Below are positions 36,680-46,924 of a stretch of 64,000 nt of DNA, piece by piece. Source of the DNA: Marinobacterium nitratireducens (lineage in GTDB: Bacteria > Pseudomonadota > Gammaproteobacteria > Pseudomonadales > Balneatricaceae); the NCBI RefSeq assembly GCF_014645375.1, contig NZ_BMLT01000007.1:186001-250000 (forward strand), read 5' to 3'. Numbering within the stretch: position 1 is the first letter of the stretch; the number at the start of each line of letters is the position of its first letter. Under the pieces are notes generated by a model that saw only the letters and a program-made list of their open reading frames with translations, was not told where the DNA came from and made no database searches. A program made the position numbers and the translations under genes.

Positions 36680-38470
36680 ATGCCCGCATACAAGGCGCCC
36701 CTGCGCGATATACACTTCGCCATCAACGATGTGCTCGACTTTCCCGGTCACTACGCCAGCTTGCCAGGGGGCGAGGATGCGACGCCCGATATCGTGTCCG
36801 CCATTCTCGACGAGGCCGCGAAGTTCGCCGAAAACGTCCTCTCGCCCCTCAACCCCATCGGCGACCGTGAAGGCTGCCGCTGGCACGACGGCGAGGTCTC
36901 TACCCCGCCCGGCTTCCGCAACGCCTACCGGCAGTTCATCGACGGCGGCTGGCTGTCACTGGCACAGGCGCCGGAATGGGGCGGCCAGGCGCTGCCGCCG
37001 TCGCTCGGCACTCTGGTGATCGAGATGCTCACCAGTGCCAACCATGCCTGGACCATGTATCCGATGCTGAGCCTCGGCGCGATCAGCACCCTCCAGGCCC
37101 ACGGCAGCGAGGAACAGAAGCGCCTTTTCCTGCCTCGGCTGATCGAGGGGCGCTGGAGCGGCACCATGTGCCTGACGGAAGCCCACTGCGGTTCGGATCT
37201 CGGCCTGCTGCGCACCACCGCCGAGCCCCAGTCCGACGGCAGCTACCGCATCAGCGGCAGCAAGATGTTCATTTCCGCCGGCGAGCAGGACCTGACCGAA
37301 AACATCCTGCACCTGGTGCTGGCCCGGCTGCCGGGCGCCCCCGCGGGCGTCAAGGGCATCTCGCTATTTCTGGTGCCCAAGGTCACTGTCCGGGACGACG
37401 GTTCGCTGGACGGGCGCAACGCCGTCAGCTGCGGTTCGATCGAACACAAGATGGGCATCCACGGCAACGCCACCTGCGTGCTGAACTTCGACGGCGCCCG
37501 CGGCTACCTGATCGGCCCACCCAACAAAGGCATGAACTGCATGTTCACCTTCATCAACGAATCCCGTCTGGGTGTTGCTCAGCAGGGTCAGGGCCATACC
37601 GAGGCGTCCTTCCAGGGGGCATTGCGCTACGCCCGGGAACGCCTGCAGATGCGCGCGCCAAAACGGACGCATCCCGACCGGCCCGCGGACCCGATCATTG
37701 CCCATCCGGATGTGCGCCGCATGCTGCTGACCCAGAAAGCCTTCGCCGAGGGGGGACGCCTGCTGAACGCCTACTGCGCCCGGCAGATCGATCTGGCGCA
37801 TCTGTCGGATGACCCCGAGGTGCGCCGCACCGCCGGGCAGCGGCTGGCGCTGCTGACACCGATCGCCAAGGGCTTTCTCACCGAAGCCGCTCAGGAGGCC
37901 GCGAGCCTCGGTATCCAGGTGCTTGGCGGCCACGGTTTCATCCGCGAATGGGGCATGGAACAGATCGCACGGGACGCCCGCATCACGGCGATTTACGAGG
38001 GCACTAACGGCATCCAGGGGATCGACCTGCTCGGCCGCAAGGTGCTCGACGCCGACGGCGGACTGCTCGAGGCGTTCACGGGCGAGATCGAAGCCTTCTG
38101 TGATGCGCAGCAGCACAGGCTCGGCGAGTTTATCGGGCCGCTGCGTTTGCAGGTACGCCAGTGGCTGACACTGAGCCGGCAGATCGGCGACGCCGTCCGG
38201 CAGGACCCGGACGAAGTCGGCGCGGCGGCCGTCGATTTCCTGATGTACTCGGGCTACACGGTGCTCGCCTACCTTTGGGCGTTAAGCGCCGTCACCGCTC
38301 AGGCGCACCTGGATGAAGGCTGCGACGATACCGGCTTCTACCGCGCCAAGCTTCAGACCGCCCGCTTCTACTTCCAGCGCCTGCTGCCCCGTACGCTTTC
38401 GCTGGTCGCATCGGTCAATGCCGGCGCACAGAGCCTGATGGCGATGGACGAAGCGGATTTCGCGATCTGA
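36680..38470 (+). CDS. Acyl-CoA dehydrogenase, long DmdC-like type (1)
   Basis: A 596-aa flavoprotein of the long acyl-CoA dehydrogenase class, with an extra N-terminal helical segment and a C-terminal domain beyond the ~380-residue core. Core signatures are MCLTEAHCGSDLGLLRTTAE (FAD/substrate) and IYEGTNGIQGIDLLGRKVL, containing the presumed catalytic Glu. It introduces the trans-2 double bond of an acyl-CoA. The class includes 3-methylmercaptopropionyl-CoA dehydrogenase, but most members are of unknown chain specificity. It has its own MalT-like-box promoter. Confidence 0.9.
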   Translation: MPAYKAPLRDIHFAINDVLDFPGHYASLPGGEDATPDIVSAILDEAAKFAENVLSPLNPIGDREGCRWHDGEVSTPPGFRNAYRQFIDGGWLSLAQAPEWGGQALPPSLGTLVIEMLTSANHAWTMYPMLSLGAISTLQAHGSEEQKRLFLPRLIEGRWSGTMCLTEAHCGSDLGLLRTTAEPQSDGSYRISGSKMFISAGEQDLTENILHLVLARLPGAPAGVKGISLFLVPKVTVRDDGSLDGRNAVSCGSIEHKMGIHGNATCVLNFDGARGYLIGPPNKGMNCMFTFINESRLGVAQQGQGHTEASFQGALRYARERLQMRAPKRTHPDRPADPIIAHPDVRRMLLTQKAFAEGGRLLNAYCARQIDLAHLSDDPEVRRTAGQRLALLTPIAKGFLTEAAQEAASLGIQVLGGHGFIREWGMEQIARDARITAIYEGTNGIQGIDLLGRKVLDADGGLLEAFTGEIEAFCDAQQHRLGEFIGPLRLQVRQWLTLSRQIGDAVRQDPDEVGAAAVDFLMYSGYTVLAYLWALSAVTAQAHLDEGCDDTGFYRAKLQTARFYFQRLLPRTLSLVASVNAGAQSLMAMDEADFAI

Positions 38471-38515
38471 CGCCAGCCGTGAGCCGAGAAGCTCCCCGAT
38501 CCCGGCGCGCCAATT

Positions 38516-38570
38516 TCCACCCCCAAATCCACCCGGGGGTGGAAGCCGCCCCACCGGGCGCACTGTTACA
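38516..38570 (+). promoter_or_regulatory. Three-half-site operator/promoter of acyl-CoA dehydrogenase 2
   Basis: Half-sites are TCCACCC (38516-38522), TCCACCC (38528-38534) and inverted GGGTGGA (38537-38543), with GTTACA at 38565-38570. Every spacing equals that of the element at 36536-36590 although the surrounding sequence differs. Confidence 0.8.
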
Positions 38571-38626
38571 ACTAGTCTCGCATCTCCAATTGGACGCCCG
38601 TCCCCGATAGGGCCAAGGAATTACCG

Positions 38627-40432
38627 ATGACCGAAAGACTACTGAACGAACGGGATATCGCGTTTCAGCTGTACGAAGTGCTGGACACCGAGGCCCTGCT
38701 GCAGCGTGAGCGCTATCAGGATCACTCCCTCGAGGTATTCGCGGCCACCCTGGACACCGGGCGCCGGATCGCGCAAAAGTATTTCGCCAACCACAACCGG
38801 GAGGGCGATGCCCACGAGCCGACGTTCGACGGCAAGAAGGTGCAGCTGATTCCGCAGACCCAGGATGCCTGGGATGCCTTTGCCGAGGCGGGGTTCCTGG
38901 CGGCGCATCACGACTTCGAGGACGGTGGCATGCAGCTGCCGGAAGTGATACTGCGTGCCTCGATGGCCTATTTCAACGCCGCCAACATCGCCACCACCGG
39001 ATATCCCTTTCTCAGCATCGGCGCCGCCAACCTGATCCGATCCTTTGCGAGCGAAGCGCTGCAGGCCCGTTTTCTGCCGCCGATGCTCGAAGGCCGTTTC
39101 AGCGGCACCATGGCCCTGACGGAGCCGGGCCAGGGCTCGGCCCTGGGCGACATCAGGACCCGCGCCACCCCCGCCGACGAGGGTCATTACCTTGTCCGCG
39201 GCCACAAGATGTTCATTTCCGGCGGCGATCATGAACTGACCGAGAACATCGTGCATCTGGTGCTGGCCAAGATCGACGGCGCCCCCGCCGGCGTACGCGG
39301 CATCTCGCTGTTCGTGGTTCCGAAGTTTTTGGTCAATGACGACGGCAGTACCGGGGCGCGCAACGACGTCGCCCTGGCGGGCCTGCTGCACAAGATGGGC
39401 TACCGCAACACCACATCGACGGTGCTGAACTTCGGCGAGAAGGATGGCGCCATCGGCTACCTGGTCGGCGAGCCCCACAAGGGCCTGCAGTACATGTTCC
39501 AGATGATGAACGAAGCCCGCATCGGCGTTGCGCTCGGCGCGGCGGCGCTCGGCTACCAGGGTTTCCAGTACTCGCTCGACTACGCCCGCCAGCGGCCCCA
39601 GGGCCGCCTTCCCTCGAACAAGGATCCGCTCAGCAAGCAGGCGTTTATCATCGAACACGCCGATGTAAGGCGCATGCTGCTGGCGCAGAAAAGCTACGCC
39701 GAGGGCGCTCTGTCGATGTGCCTCTACGCCAGCGCGCTGTTCGAGGACCAGCGTACGGCCGAAACGCCCGAAGCGCGCCGGCGTGCGGCGGGCCTGCTGG
39801 ACCTGCTGACGCCGATCGTCAAATCCTGGCCGTCGAAGTACTGCCTGCAGGCGAACGAGCTGGCGATCCAGGTGCTCGGCGGATCCGGTTACATACGCGA
39901 GTACCCGGTCGAGCAGTATTACCGCGACAACCGCCTGAATCCGATCCACGAGGGCACCGAGGCGATCCACGGCCTGGATCTGCTGGGGCGCAAGGTCTCG
40001 CTCAATCGCATGGCCGCCTACGACGACTTCAAGACCGACGTGCGCGAGAGCCTGGCCCTGGCGGCCCGTTACAGCGAAACGGCGCCTTTCATCGCCCCGC
40101 TGGAGTCCGCGCTGCACACCCTCGACGAGGTCACCGACAGCCTGCAGTGCCGGATGGGCGACCAGATCGACCAGGGCCTCGCCAACGCCACCCTCTACCT
40201 GGATCTGTTCGGGCGCATCGTCGCCACCTGGATCTGGCTGCGCCAGGCGCAGAAGGCCGCCGAGGGGCTGACCCGCCCCGGTATCAGTGAGGCGGACGCG
40301 GCTTTCTATCGCGGCAAGCTGCAGGCGGCACGTTATTACCTGGACTGGGAACTGCCGCAGACAGGCCCTCAGGCCGAGCTGCTCAGGCAGGGTAACAGCG
40401 TCTGTTTCGATATGCAGGACAGCTGGTTCTGA
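38627..40432 (+). CDS. Acyl-CoA dehydrogenase, long DmdC-like type (2)
   Basis: A 601-aa paralogue of the preceding enzyme with the same domain plan. It has MALTEPGQGSALGDIRTRA and IHEGTEAIHGLDLLGRKV (presumed catalytic Glu in EGTEAI). The sequences differ widely outside the core, suggesting different chain length or branching preference rather than a recent copy. It begins a run with the hydratase/dehydrogenase and thiolase genes, 49 bp apart. Confidence 0.9.
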   Translation: MTERLLNERDIAFQLYEVLDTEALLQRERYQDHSLEVFAATLDTGRRIAQKYFANHNREGDAHEPTFDGKKVQLIPQTQDAWDAFAEAGFLAAHHDFEDGGMQLPEVILRASMAYFNAANIATTGYPFLSIGAANLIRSFASEALQARFLPPMLEGRFSGTMALTEPGQGSALGDIRTRATPADEGHYLVRGHKMFISGGDHELTENIVHLVLAKIDGAPAGVRGISLFVVPKFLVNDDGSTGARNDVALAGLLHKMGYRNTTSTVLNFGEKDGAIGYLVGEPHKGLQYMFQMMNEARIGVALGAAALGYQGFQYSLDYARQRPQGRLPSNKDPLSKQAFIIEHADVRRMLLAQKSYAEGALSMCLYASALFEDQRTAETPEARRRAAGLLDLLTPIVKSWPSKYCLQANELAIQVLGGSGYIREYPVEQYYRDNRLNPIHEGTEAIHGLDLLGRKVSLNRMAAYDDFKTDVRESLALAARYSETAPFIAPLESALHTLDEVTDSLQCRMGDQIDQGLANATLYLDLFGRIVATWIWLRQAQKAAEGLTRPGISEADAAFYRGKLQAARYYLDWELPQTGPQAELLRQGNSVCFDMQDSWF

Positions 40433-40481
40433 ATGCTGCCCCGCTACCACTCGACTGCACCCTTTTGACGGGAACCAGAAC

Positions 40482-42581
40482 ATGACAAACACCGTACGCT
40501 ATCGCACCCGGGGCCGTATCGCCATCATCAGCCTCGACAATCCACCGGTTAACGCGCTCGGGTTCCAGACCCGCGCGGGCCTGCGGAACTGCTACCGCCA
40601 GGCCCTGGCCGACGAGACCGTCGACGCCATCCTGTTGACGTCCGAGGGCCGCCTGTTCTGCGGCGGCGCCGATATCGCAGAGTTCGGTACCGACCTCACC
40701 TGGCGAGACCCCGCGCTGCCGCAGCTGTGCGACGAGCTGGAAGACTCCGGCAAACCCCTGATCGCGGCAATCGGCGGCATGGCCCTTGGCGGCGGCCTGG
40801 AACTGGCGCTGGCCTGCGACTACCGCATCTGCGACGCATCTGCCCGGCTCGGCCTGCCCGAAGTCCACCTCGGGCTGCTGCCGGGCGCCGGCGGCACCCA
40901 GCGATTGCCACGCCTGGCGAATGTCGGGCTGGCACTGGACATGATCACCTCCGGTCAACCGATCGGCGCCACCGAGGCCGCCAGTTCAGGGCTCGTGGAC
41001 CGCGTGGCCGAGGGCGACCTTCTCGCCGCCGCCCTCGCCTTTGCGCAGGAGTTGCTCGACTCCGACGCACCGGTACGCTCCTGCGCCGATCTGACCGTCG
41101 ACATGGGCCAGTTGCCGGAGCGCTACTTCAACGATTTCCGTGCCGGCATCGCTCGCAAAACCCGCGGTTACTTCGCCCCCGAATGCTGCATCCAGGCGAT
41201 CGAAGCCGCCTGCGAGCTGCCGCTGGCGCAGGGACTTGAGAAGGAGCGCGAGCTGTTCAATGCCTGCCTGGATACCCCCCAGGCGCGCGCGCAGCAACAC
41301 CTGTTTTTCGCCGAGCGCGCGGCAAACCGCGTGCCAGGCGTCGACCCCAAGACGCCAGCGCGCAGCATTCGCCAGGTCGCCATTGTCGGCGCCGGCACCA
41401 TGGGCGGCGGTATCGCGATGAACTTCGCCAATGCCGGGATCCCGGTGAAGTTGCTCGAGCTCAAGGAGGATGCCCTGGCACGGGGCCTCGCACAGATTCG
41501 GGGGAATTACGAGATTTCCGCCGCCAGAGGGCGCCTCACCGAGCGCCAGGTCCAGGAACGCATGACGCTTCTGCAGGGCACCCTGGACTACGACGACCTG
41601 GCCGATGCGGATCTGGTGATCGAGGCGGTGTTCGAGAGCCTGGAGGTCAAGCGAGCGGTGTTCGAAAAGCTCGATCAGGTCTGCAAGCCCGGCGCCATCC
41701 TCGCCTCCAACACCTCGACCCTGGACCTCGACCGTATCGCGTCCTTCACCCGCCGTCCCGGGGACGTGATCGGCCTGCACTTCTTCAGCCCGGCGAACGT
41801 CATGCGCCTGCTCGAGATCGTCCGCGGCAGGCAGACCGCCGACGACGTCATCGTCACCGCGCTGAACGTCGCCAGGACGATCCGCAAGGTGCCGGTGGTG
41901 GTCGGGGTTTGCTTCGGCTTTGTCGGCAACCGCATGCTCGAGCCCTACGCCCGCGAAGCGCACCGGCTCTTACTCGAAGGCGCAACACCGGCCCAGATCG
42001 ACCGGGTGCTGACCGACTTTGGCCTGGCGATGGGGCCCCTGTCCATGTACGACCTGGCCGGCATCGACGTCGGCTTTATGGTCCGCGAATCGCGCCGCGA
42101 CGCCATCGGTCATGACCCGAGCTACAACCTCATCGCCGACCGACTTTACGCCCTCGGCCGTTACGGCCAGAAGACCGGCCGTGGCTTCTATATCTACGAG
42201 GGCCGGGACAAGCGCGAGGATCCAGAGCTGCTGGCCCTGGCCCAAACCATCGCCGGGGAGCTTGGTATCGAGCGGCGCGAGATATCCGACCGTGAAGTGC
42301 TCGAACGTTGCATCTACATGCTGATCAACGAAGGCGCCCAGATCCTCGACGAGGGGATCGCCTGCCGGTCCGGCGACTGCGACCTCGTCTGGGTCAATGG
42401 CTACGGCTTCCCGGCCTGGCGCGGCGGCCCGCTGCAGTATGCCGACGAGATCGGTCTCGAACCGGTACTGGAGGCAATCAGGCACTATCGCGAATCCCTG
42501 GGCAGCTACGGCGAGATGTGGTTTCGCCCGTCCCCGCTGCTCGAGCGGCTCGTCGCCGAAGGCAAGCGCTTTTCCTGCTAA
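40482..42581 (+). CDS. Fused enoyl-CoA hydratase/3-hydroxyacyl-CoA dehydrogenase (FadB/FadJ-like)
   Basis: A 699-aa bifunctional beta-oxidation enzyme. The N-terminal crotonase domain (about 1-280) has oxyanion-hole segments [13 protein letters not shown] and [18 protein letters not shown], and the catalytic Glu region [14 protein letters not shown]. The C-terminal dehydrogenase begins near residue 300 with NAD-binding [20 protein letters not shown], and contains [17 protein letters not shown] and DLVIEAVFE. The start is the ATG at 40482. It hydrates and then oxidises the enoyl-CoA made by the upstream dehydrogenases. Confidence 0.92.
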   Translation: MTNTVRYRTRGRIAIISLDNPPVNALGFQTRAGLRNCYRQALADETVDAILLTSEGRLFCGGADIAEFGTDLTWRDPALPQLCDELEDSGKPLIAAIGGMALGGGLELALACDYRICDASARLGLPEVHLGLLPGAGGTQRLPRLANVGLALDMITSGQPIGATEAASSGLVDRVAEGDLLAAALAFAQELLDSDAPVRSCADLTVDMGQLPERYFNDFRAGIARKTRGYFAPECCIQAIEAACELPLAQGLEKERELFNACLDTPQARAQQHLFFAERAANRVPGVDPKTPARSIRQVAIVGAGTMGGGIAMNFANAGIPVKLLELKEDALARGLAQIRGNYEISAARGRLTERQVQERMTLLQGTLDYDDLADADLVIEAVFESLEVKRAVFEKLDQVCKPGAILASNTSTLDLDRIASFTRRPGDVIGLHFFSPANVMRLLEIVRGRQTADDVIVTALNVARTIRKVPVVVGVCFGFVGNRMLEPYAREAHRLLLEGATPAQIDRVLTDFGLAMGPLSMYDLAGIDVGFMVRESRRDAIGHDPSYNLIADRLYALGRYGQKTGRGFYIYEGRDKREDPELLALAQTIAGELGIERREISDREVLERCIYMLINEGAQILDEGIACRSGDCDLVWVNGYGFPAWRGGPLQYADEIGLEPVLEAIRHYRESLGSYGEMWFRPSPLLERLVAEGKRFSC

Positions 42582-42610
42582 GCCCATCATCCACCACGGA
42601 GTCAGTCACC

Positions 42611-43795
42611 ATGAGAGAAGCCGTTATTGTATCCACCGCCCGCACACCTATCGGCAAGGCATTCCGGGGCGCCCTGAATAACACCACCTCACCAAGCCTT
42701 GCGGCGCACGCGATTCGCGCCGCCGTTGAACGCGCCGGCGTCGATCCTGGCGAGATTGACGACCTGGTGATGGGCAGCGCCATGCAGGGTGGCACCGCCG
42801 GCTGGAACCTTGGCCGCATGAGCGCCCTGGCCGCCGGCCTGCCCCTGTCCGTCAGCGGCCAGACCCTGGACCGCCAGTGCGCCTCGGGACTCATGGCCGT
42901 TGCCGTCGCAGCCAAGCAGATCATGGTCGATGGCATGAACGTCGTGATCGGCGCCGGCCAGGAAAACATCAGCGCGGTGCAGAACCAGGCCCTGGCCTGG
43001 GCCTTCGAGGCCAGGGACGAACAGGTGCTCAGGCATGCCGAACACGCCTATATGCCGATGCTGCAGACGGCCGAAAATGTGGTGCGCAAGTACGGTATCA
43101 GTCGCGAAGCCCAGGACGACTATGCGCTGCAGTCCCAGCAGCGTACCGCAGCCGCCCAGGCCGCCGGCAGGTTCGACGATGAAATCGTGCCGATCAGCGT
43201 GACCCAGGCGGTACTGAACAGGGACACCCAGGAAACCAGCTACCGCGACGTCACCCTGAGTCAGGACGAGGGCAACCGTCCCCAAACCACCCTGCAGAGT
43301 CTGAACGATCTGAGGCCGGTCATCGATGGTGGCGCGATCACCGCGGGCAATGCCAGCCAGCTGTCCGACGGCGCCGCTGCCTGCGTGCTGATGGAGCGCA
43401 GCCTCGCCGAACAGCGCGGCCTTTCACCGCTTGGCGTCTACCGCGGCATCGCCGTCGCGGGGCTCGCGCCCGAGGAGATGGGCATAGGCCCGGTCTACGC
43501 CGTACCGAAGCTGTTGAAGCAGCATGGCCTTGGTATCGACGATATCGGCCTCTGGGAGTTGAACGAAGCCTTTGCCTGCCAGGTGATCCACTCCCGCGAC
43601 CGGCTTGGGATCGACAACGACAGGCTCAACGTCAACGGCGGCAGCATCTCCATCGGCCACCCCTACGGCATGAGCGGCGCCCGCATGATCGGCCACGCAC
43701 TGATCGAGGGCAAACGTCGCGGCGTCCGCTATGTCGTCGTCACCATGTGCGTCGGCGGCGGTATGGGCGCGGCGGGTCTGTTCGAGGTCTGCTGA
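42611..43795 (+). CDS. Acetyl-CoA acetyltransferase-type thiolase
   Basis: A 394-aa degradative thiolase. The nucleophilic Cys is in [12 protein letters not shown] (about residue 90), with [20 protein letters not shown] and the second catalytic Cys in [17 protein letters not shown] at the C-terminus. It cleaves 3-ketoacyl-CoA to acetyl-CoA and a shortened acyl-CoA. The start is the ATG at 42611, 29 bp after the hydratase/dehydrogenase gene, so they form one beta-oxidation unit. Confidence 0.92.
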   Translation: MREAVIVSTARTPIGKAFRGALNNTTSPSLAAHAIRAAVERAGVDPGEIDDLVMGSAMQGGTAGWNLGRMSALAAGLPLSVSGQTLDRQCASGLMAVAVAAKQIMVDGMNVVIGAGQENISAVQNQALAWAFEARDEQVLRHAEHAYMPMLQTAENVVRKYGISREAQDDYALQSQQRTAAAQAAGRFDDEIVPISVTQAVLNRDTQETSYRDVTLSQDEGNRPQTTLQSLNDLRPVIDGGAITAGNASQLSDGAAACVLMERSLAEQRGLSPLGVYRGIAVAGLAPEEMGIGPVYAVPKLLKQHGLGIDDIGLWELNEAFACQVIHSRDRLGIDNDRLNVNGGSISIGHPYGMSGARMIGHALIEGKRRGVRYVVVTMCVGGGMGAAGLFEVC

Positions 43796-43863
43796 TCACA
43801 CCCGGCAGCCGGGCTGGATTGGCCCGGCGTCTTTTCCACACTCCGACGCGCGAGGAAGTCGAT

Positions 43864-44067
43864 ATGCTGACCGCCAACGATCTCGACGAACTGAGACCCG
43901 ATAACCAGAAACCCAAAAACGAGCCGGCCACCCCAATCCCGCAAAGGCGCGCACGTCGCAGCCCCCTGTCGTCCTGGGGGGGCGGTATGCCGACCTACCT
44001 GCTGTACAACAGCCTCGTCCGCCACTGGATGGGATCGTTTCACCCCTCTGCCAGGAGAAGAACATGA
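43864..44067 (+). CDS. Possible 67-aa small protein coupled to the SDR gene
   Basis: A short frame with AGGA seven bases before its ATG. Its TGA overlaps the ATG of the next gene (ATGA), the layout used throughout these operons for coupled genes. The N-terminal half is polar and Pro/Arg rich, followed by a GGGMPTYLLYNSLVRHWMG segment. No family is recognised. It may instead be only a leader whose 3' end contains the downstream ribosome-binding site. Confidence 0.35.
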   Translation: MLTANDLDELRPDNQKPKNEPATPIPQRRARRSPLSSWGGGMPTYLLYNSLVRHWMGSFHPSARRRT

Positions 44068-44837
44068 ACCCTGAACGCTTTTCACTGCAGGGCCGAAATG
44101 CCCTGGTTACCGGCGCATCCAGTGGTCTGGGCTGGCACTTCTCCAGGGTGCTCGCCGACGCCGGCGCCGCGGTGGTGGTCACGGCAAGGCGCCTCGAACG
44201 CCTCGACGCCCTGGTGGCGCAGATAGAAGCGGCCGGCGGCAGGGCCCTCGCCATGGCGATGGATGTGACCGACAGCGGCTCCATCGTTGAGGCCTTCGAT
44301 CGCGCCGAAGCGGAATTCGGGGTGATCGATGTGCTGGTCAACAACGCCGGTATTGGCGATCCCCAGCCTTTCCTGAAAATGGCCGAAGCGGCCTGGGACG
44401 GCATGATGGACGTCAATCTCAAGAGTGCCTGGCGCATCGGCCAGGAAGCCAGCAAGCGCCTGGTCAAGGCGGGACAGCCGGGCAGCATTATCAACATTTC
44501 CTCGATCCTGGGTCTGCGTGTCGGCAGTCAGCTCAGCCATTACGCCGTTGCCAAGGCGGGCGTGGTGCAGCTGACCCGCGCGCTTGCACTCGAGCTCGCC
44601 CGCCACGGCATCCGCGTCAACAGCATCGCGCCGGGTTACTTTTGCACCGAGATGAACCAGGACTTCTTCGCCTCCGATCAGGGCCGGGCCTATATCGACC
44701 AGAAGGTGCCGATGCGCCGCCTGGGCAACGTCGAGGAGCTGAGCGGGCCACTGCTGCTGCTGGCCAGTGACGCCGGCGCCTTCATGACGGGCACCGTGAT
44801 CAATGTCGACGGCGGCCACCTCAACAACGCCCTTTGA
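44064..44837 (+). CDS. SDR-family oxidoreductase (1)
   Basis: A 257-aa classical short-chain dehydrogenase. Cofactor motif TGASSGLG is near residue 16, with NNAG (LVNNAGIGD), catalytic Ser (NISSILG) and YxxxK in SHYAVAKAG; the C-terminal NVDGG turn is also present. It probably oxidises or reduces a 3-hydroxy/3-keto intermediate. It is preceded by a good AGGAGAAG ribosome-binding site. Confidence 0.9.
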   Translation: MNPERFSLQGRNALVTGASSGLGWHFSRVLADAGAAVVVTARRLERLDALVAQIEAAGGRALAMAMDVTDSGSIVEAFDRAEAEFGVIDVLVNNAGIGDPQPFLKMAEAAWDGMMDVNLKSAWRIGQEASKRLVKAGQPGSIINISSILGLRVGSQLSHYAVAKAGVVQLTRALALELARHGIRVNSIAPGYFCTEMNQDFFASDQGRAYIDQKVPMRRLGNVEELSGPLLLLASDAGAFMTGTVINVDGGHLNNAL

Positions 44838-45080
44838 CACCCGTGCGAGCGCGGTTCCGACAGTATCCTTCGCACGCCAAAGGTAACGGAGGCAGGCAGT
44901 CTAGGTCCGAAAGATACCTGTTTGAACCTTCAGCTTCGCAACAGCAGCCTCAGCCATTTCTACTTCAATCGCGACCAGATGCAGCTGGCGAGCTTTAACA
45001 ACATCGCTCAGCTGGAGCGGCCCGACCGCCCTGCGGCTGCGACCCGGGCTATCCGAAACAGGTCTAAGGAGGAACTCCCT

Positions 45081-46109
45081 TTGACAGACGTAACCGACAG
45101 GCTGAATGAAGCACGCCTGTGCACTTACCTCGAGGCACACCTGGAGGGCTTCGAGGGGCCCCTGAGCGCGCGAAAATTCAGCGGCGGTCAGTCCAACCCG
45201 ACCTTTCGGATCGACGCGCGCAGTGGCGTCTATGTGCTGCGCCGAAAGCCGCCGGGAGCGCTGCTGAAATCCGCCCATGCCGTCGATCGGGAGTACCGCG
45301 TGCTCGAGGCACTGGCCGATACGACGGTACCGGTAGCGCGCCCTTTGCTGTTGTGCGAGGACGAGGCGGTCATCGGCAGCGTTTTCTACCTGATGAGCTT
45401 CGTCGACGGTCGTGTTTTCTGGGACCCCGCGCTGCCGGCGCAGTCGCCGGAACAGCGCAAGGAACTGTACAAGGAACTGATCCGGGTCCTGGCCAAGCTG
45501 CACGATACCGACATCGGGGCTGTCGGCCTCGCGGATTACGGCAAGCCCGGCAACTACTTCGAGCGCCAGGTCAAACGCTGGACCGAACAGTATCGGGCTT
45601 CGGAAACAACCACCCTGGCGGCGATGGAAACCCTGATCGACTGGCTGCCCGCCCACCTGCCACCCGACGACGGGCAGCAAAGCCTGATCCACGGCGACTA
45701 TCGGCTGGACAACCTGATGTTTCATTCGACCGGATCCGGGGCTGTCGCCGTGCTCGACTGGGAGCTTTCGACCCTGGGGCACCCGCTGGCGGACCTTGCC
45801 TACTTATGCATGTGCCTGCGCCTGCCAGCCTCCGGGCAAATCAAGGGGCTCGCCGGTCTCGACCGGTCCGCCCTCGGCATACCGGACGAAGCCGCTATGG
45901 TTTCCCGCTATTGCCAACTGCGCGGTATCGGCCCGATCGAGCACTGGACCTTCTATCTCGCGTTCAGTTTTTTTCGCCTCGCCGCGATTCTGCAGGGGGT
46001 ATTGAAGCGTGGCCTGGATGGTAGCGCCTCCAGCAACAGGGCGCTCGAGGTAGGCCGGATGGCCGGGGAACTCGCAGAATTCGCAGTGGAACTGATCGAA
46101 GCACCTTAA
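45081..46109 (+). CDS. APH-like acyl-CoA kinase (ACAD10/11 N-terminal-domain type, LvaA-like)
   Basis: A 342-aa phosphotransferase. It has a Gly-rich loop FSGGQSNPTFRI, ATP-lysine region VLRRKPPG, Brenner motif HGDYRLDNLMF and Mg-binding Asp in VLDWELSTLG. It matches the kinase half of ACAD10/11 and bacterial LvaA, which phosphorylates the 4-hydroxyl of hydroxyacyl-CoA. The start is a TTG at 45081 behind AAGGAGG with an 8-nt spacer. A longer form from a TTG at 44922 lacks such a site. Its neighbour at 46925 is the matching dehydrogenase half, supporting a role in 4-hydroxyacyl-CoA conversion. Confidence 0.83.
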   Translation: MTDVTDRLNEARLCTYLEAHLEGFEGPLSARKFSGGQSNPTFRIDARSGVYVLRRKPPGALLKSAHAVDREYRVLEALADTTVPVARPLLLCEDEAVIGSVFYLMSFVDGRVFWDPALPAQSPEQRKELYKELIRVLAKLHDTDIGAVGLADYGKPGNYFERQVKRWTEQYRASETTTLAAMETLIDWLPAHLPPDDGQQSLIHGDYRLDNLMFHSTGSGAVAVLDWELSTLGHPLADLAYLCMCLRLPASGQIKGLAGLDRSALGIPDEAAMVSRYCQLRGIGPIEHWTFYLAFSFFRLAAILQGVLKRGLDGSASSNRALEVGRMAGELAEFAVELIEAP

Positions 46110-46129
46110 CATTGCCGGGGAGAGAACCG

Positions 46130-46888
46130 ATGCAATACCCACACTTCGCCGACCAGGTCGTGCTGATCACCGGTGCCGCCAGCGGTTTCGGCAGGCTGCT
46201 GGCCGAAAAGCTGGCGCCGAGTGGCGCCCGGCTCATCCTGGCGGACCTGAATGAAGGCGGTCTGGACAGGCTGGCGGCCAGCCTGTCAGCGGCGGGGGCG
46301 CCCGTGCTCGCGATGGCCTGCGACGTCACCTCGCAGGCGCAGGTCAAAGCCCTGCACGAAGCAGCGATCGAACGCTTTGGACGCCTGGATATCGCCATCA
46401 ACAACGCCGGCCGGGCGAGCGCCATGAAAGCCCTGATCGACACCGAGGAAGCCGAGCTGGATCAGGCCTTTGCCGTCAACGCCAAGGGCGTGTTCTTCGG
46501 CATGAAGTATCAGATCCGCCAGATGCTCACCCAGGGCCACGGCTGCATTCTCAATGTCGCCTCGCTGGCCGGGATCGGCGGCGCCCCCAAGCTTGCCGCC
46601 TATTGTGCCGCCAAACATGCAGTCGTCGGCCTTACCCGCACGGCCGCGGTGGAGTACGCCGCCAAAAACATTCGCGTCAACGCGATCTGCCCCTTTTTCA
46701 GCCCGACCCCGCTGGTAACCAACAGCGATATGGACGAAAAGCAGGCATTTCTGGCGCAGGGCTCCCCCATGAAGCGGCTCGGGTCACCCGAGGAAATCGT
46801 CAACGCCATGCTGGCGATCTGCAACCCCGACAACAGTTACATGACCGGTCAGGCAATCGCCGTCGACGGCGGTGTTTCCGCTTTCTGA
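46130..46888 (+). CDS. SDR-family oxidoreductase (2)
   Basis: A 252-aa classical SDR. Motifs TGAASGFG, NNAGRAS, NVASLAG and YCAAKHA (YxxxK) are all present, with the AVDGG C-terminal turn. It sits between the kinase and the ACAD11-like gene with gaps of 20 and 36 bp, so it probably oxidises a hydroxyacyl-CoA in the same sequence of reactions. Confidence 0.9.
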   Translation: MQYPHFADQVVLITGAASGFGRLLAEKLAPSGARLILADLNEGGLDRLAASLSAAGAPVLAMACDVTSQAQVKALHEAAIERFGRLDIAINNAGRASAMKALIDTEEAELDQAFAVNAKGVFFGMKYQIRQMLTQGHGCILNVASLAGIGGAPKLAAYCAAKHAVVGLTRTAAVEYAAKNIRVNAICPFFSPTPLVTNSDMDEKQAFLAQGSPMKRLGSPEEIVNAMLAICNPDNSYMTGQAIAVDGGVSAF

Positions 46889-46924
46889 CGGCTTGCAACA
46901 ACCCAGCTAACAATGAGGTGATTT

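Noticed and set aside
36680-40432. Methylmercaptopropionate (DMSP) pathway
   Set aside because: The two long acyl-CoA dehydrogenases resemble DmdC in size, but no DmdA or DmdD homologue is present and the long class is functionally broad.
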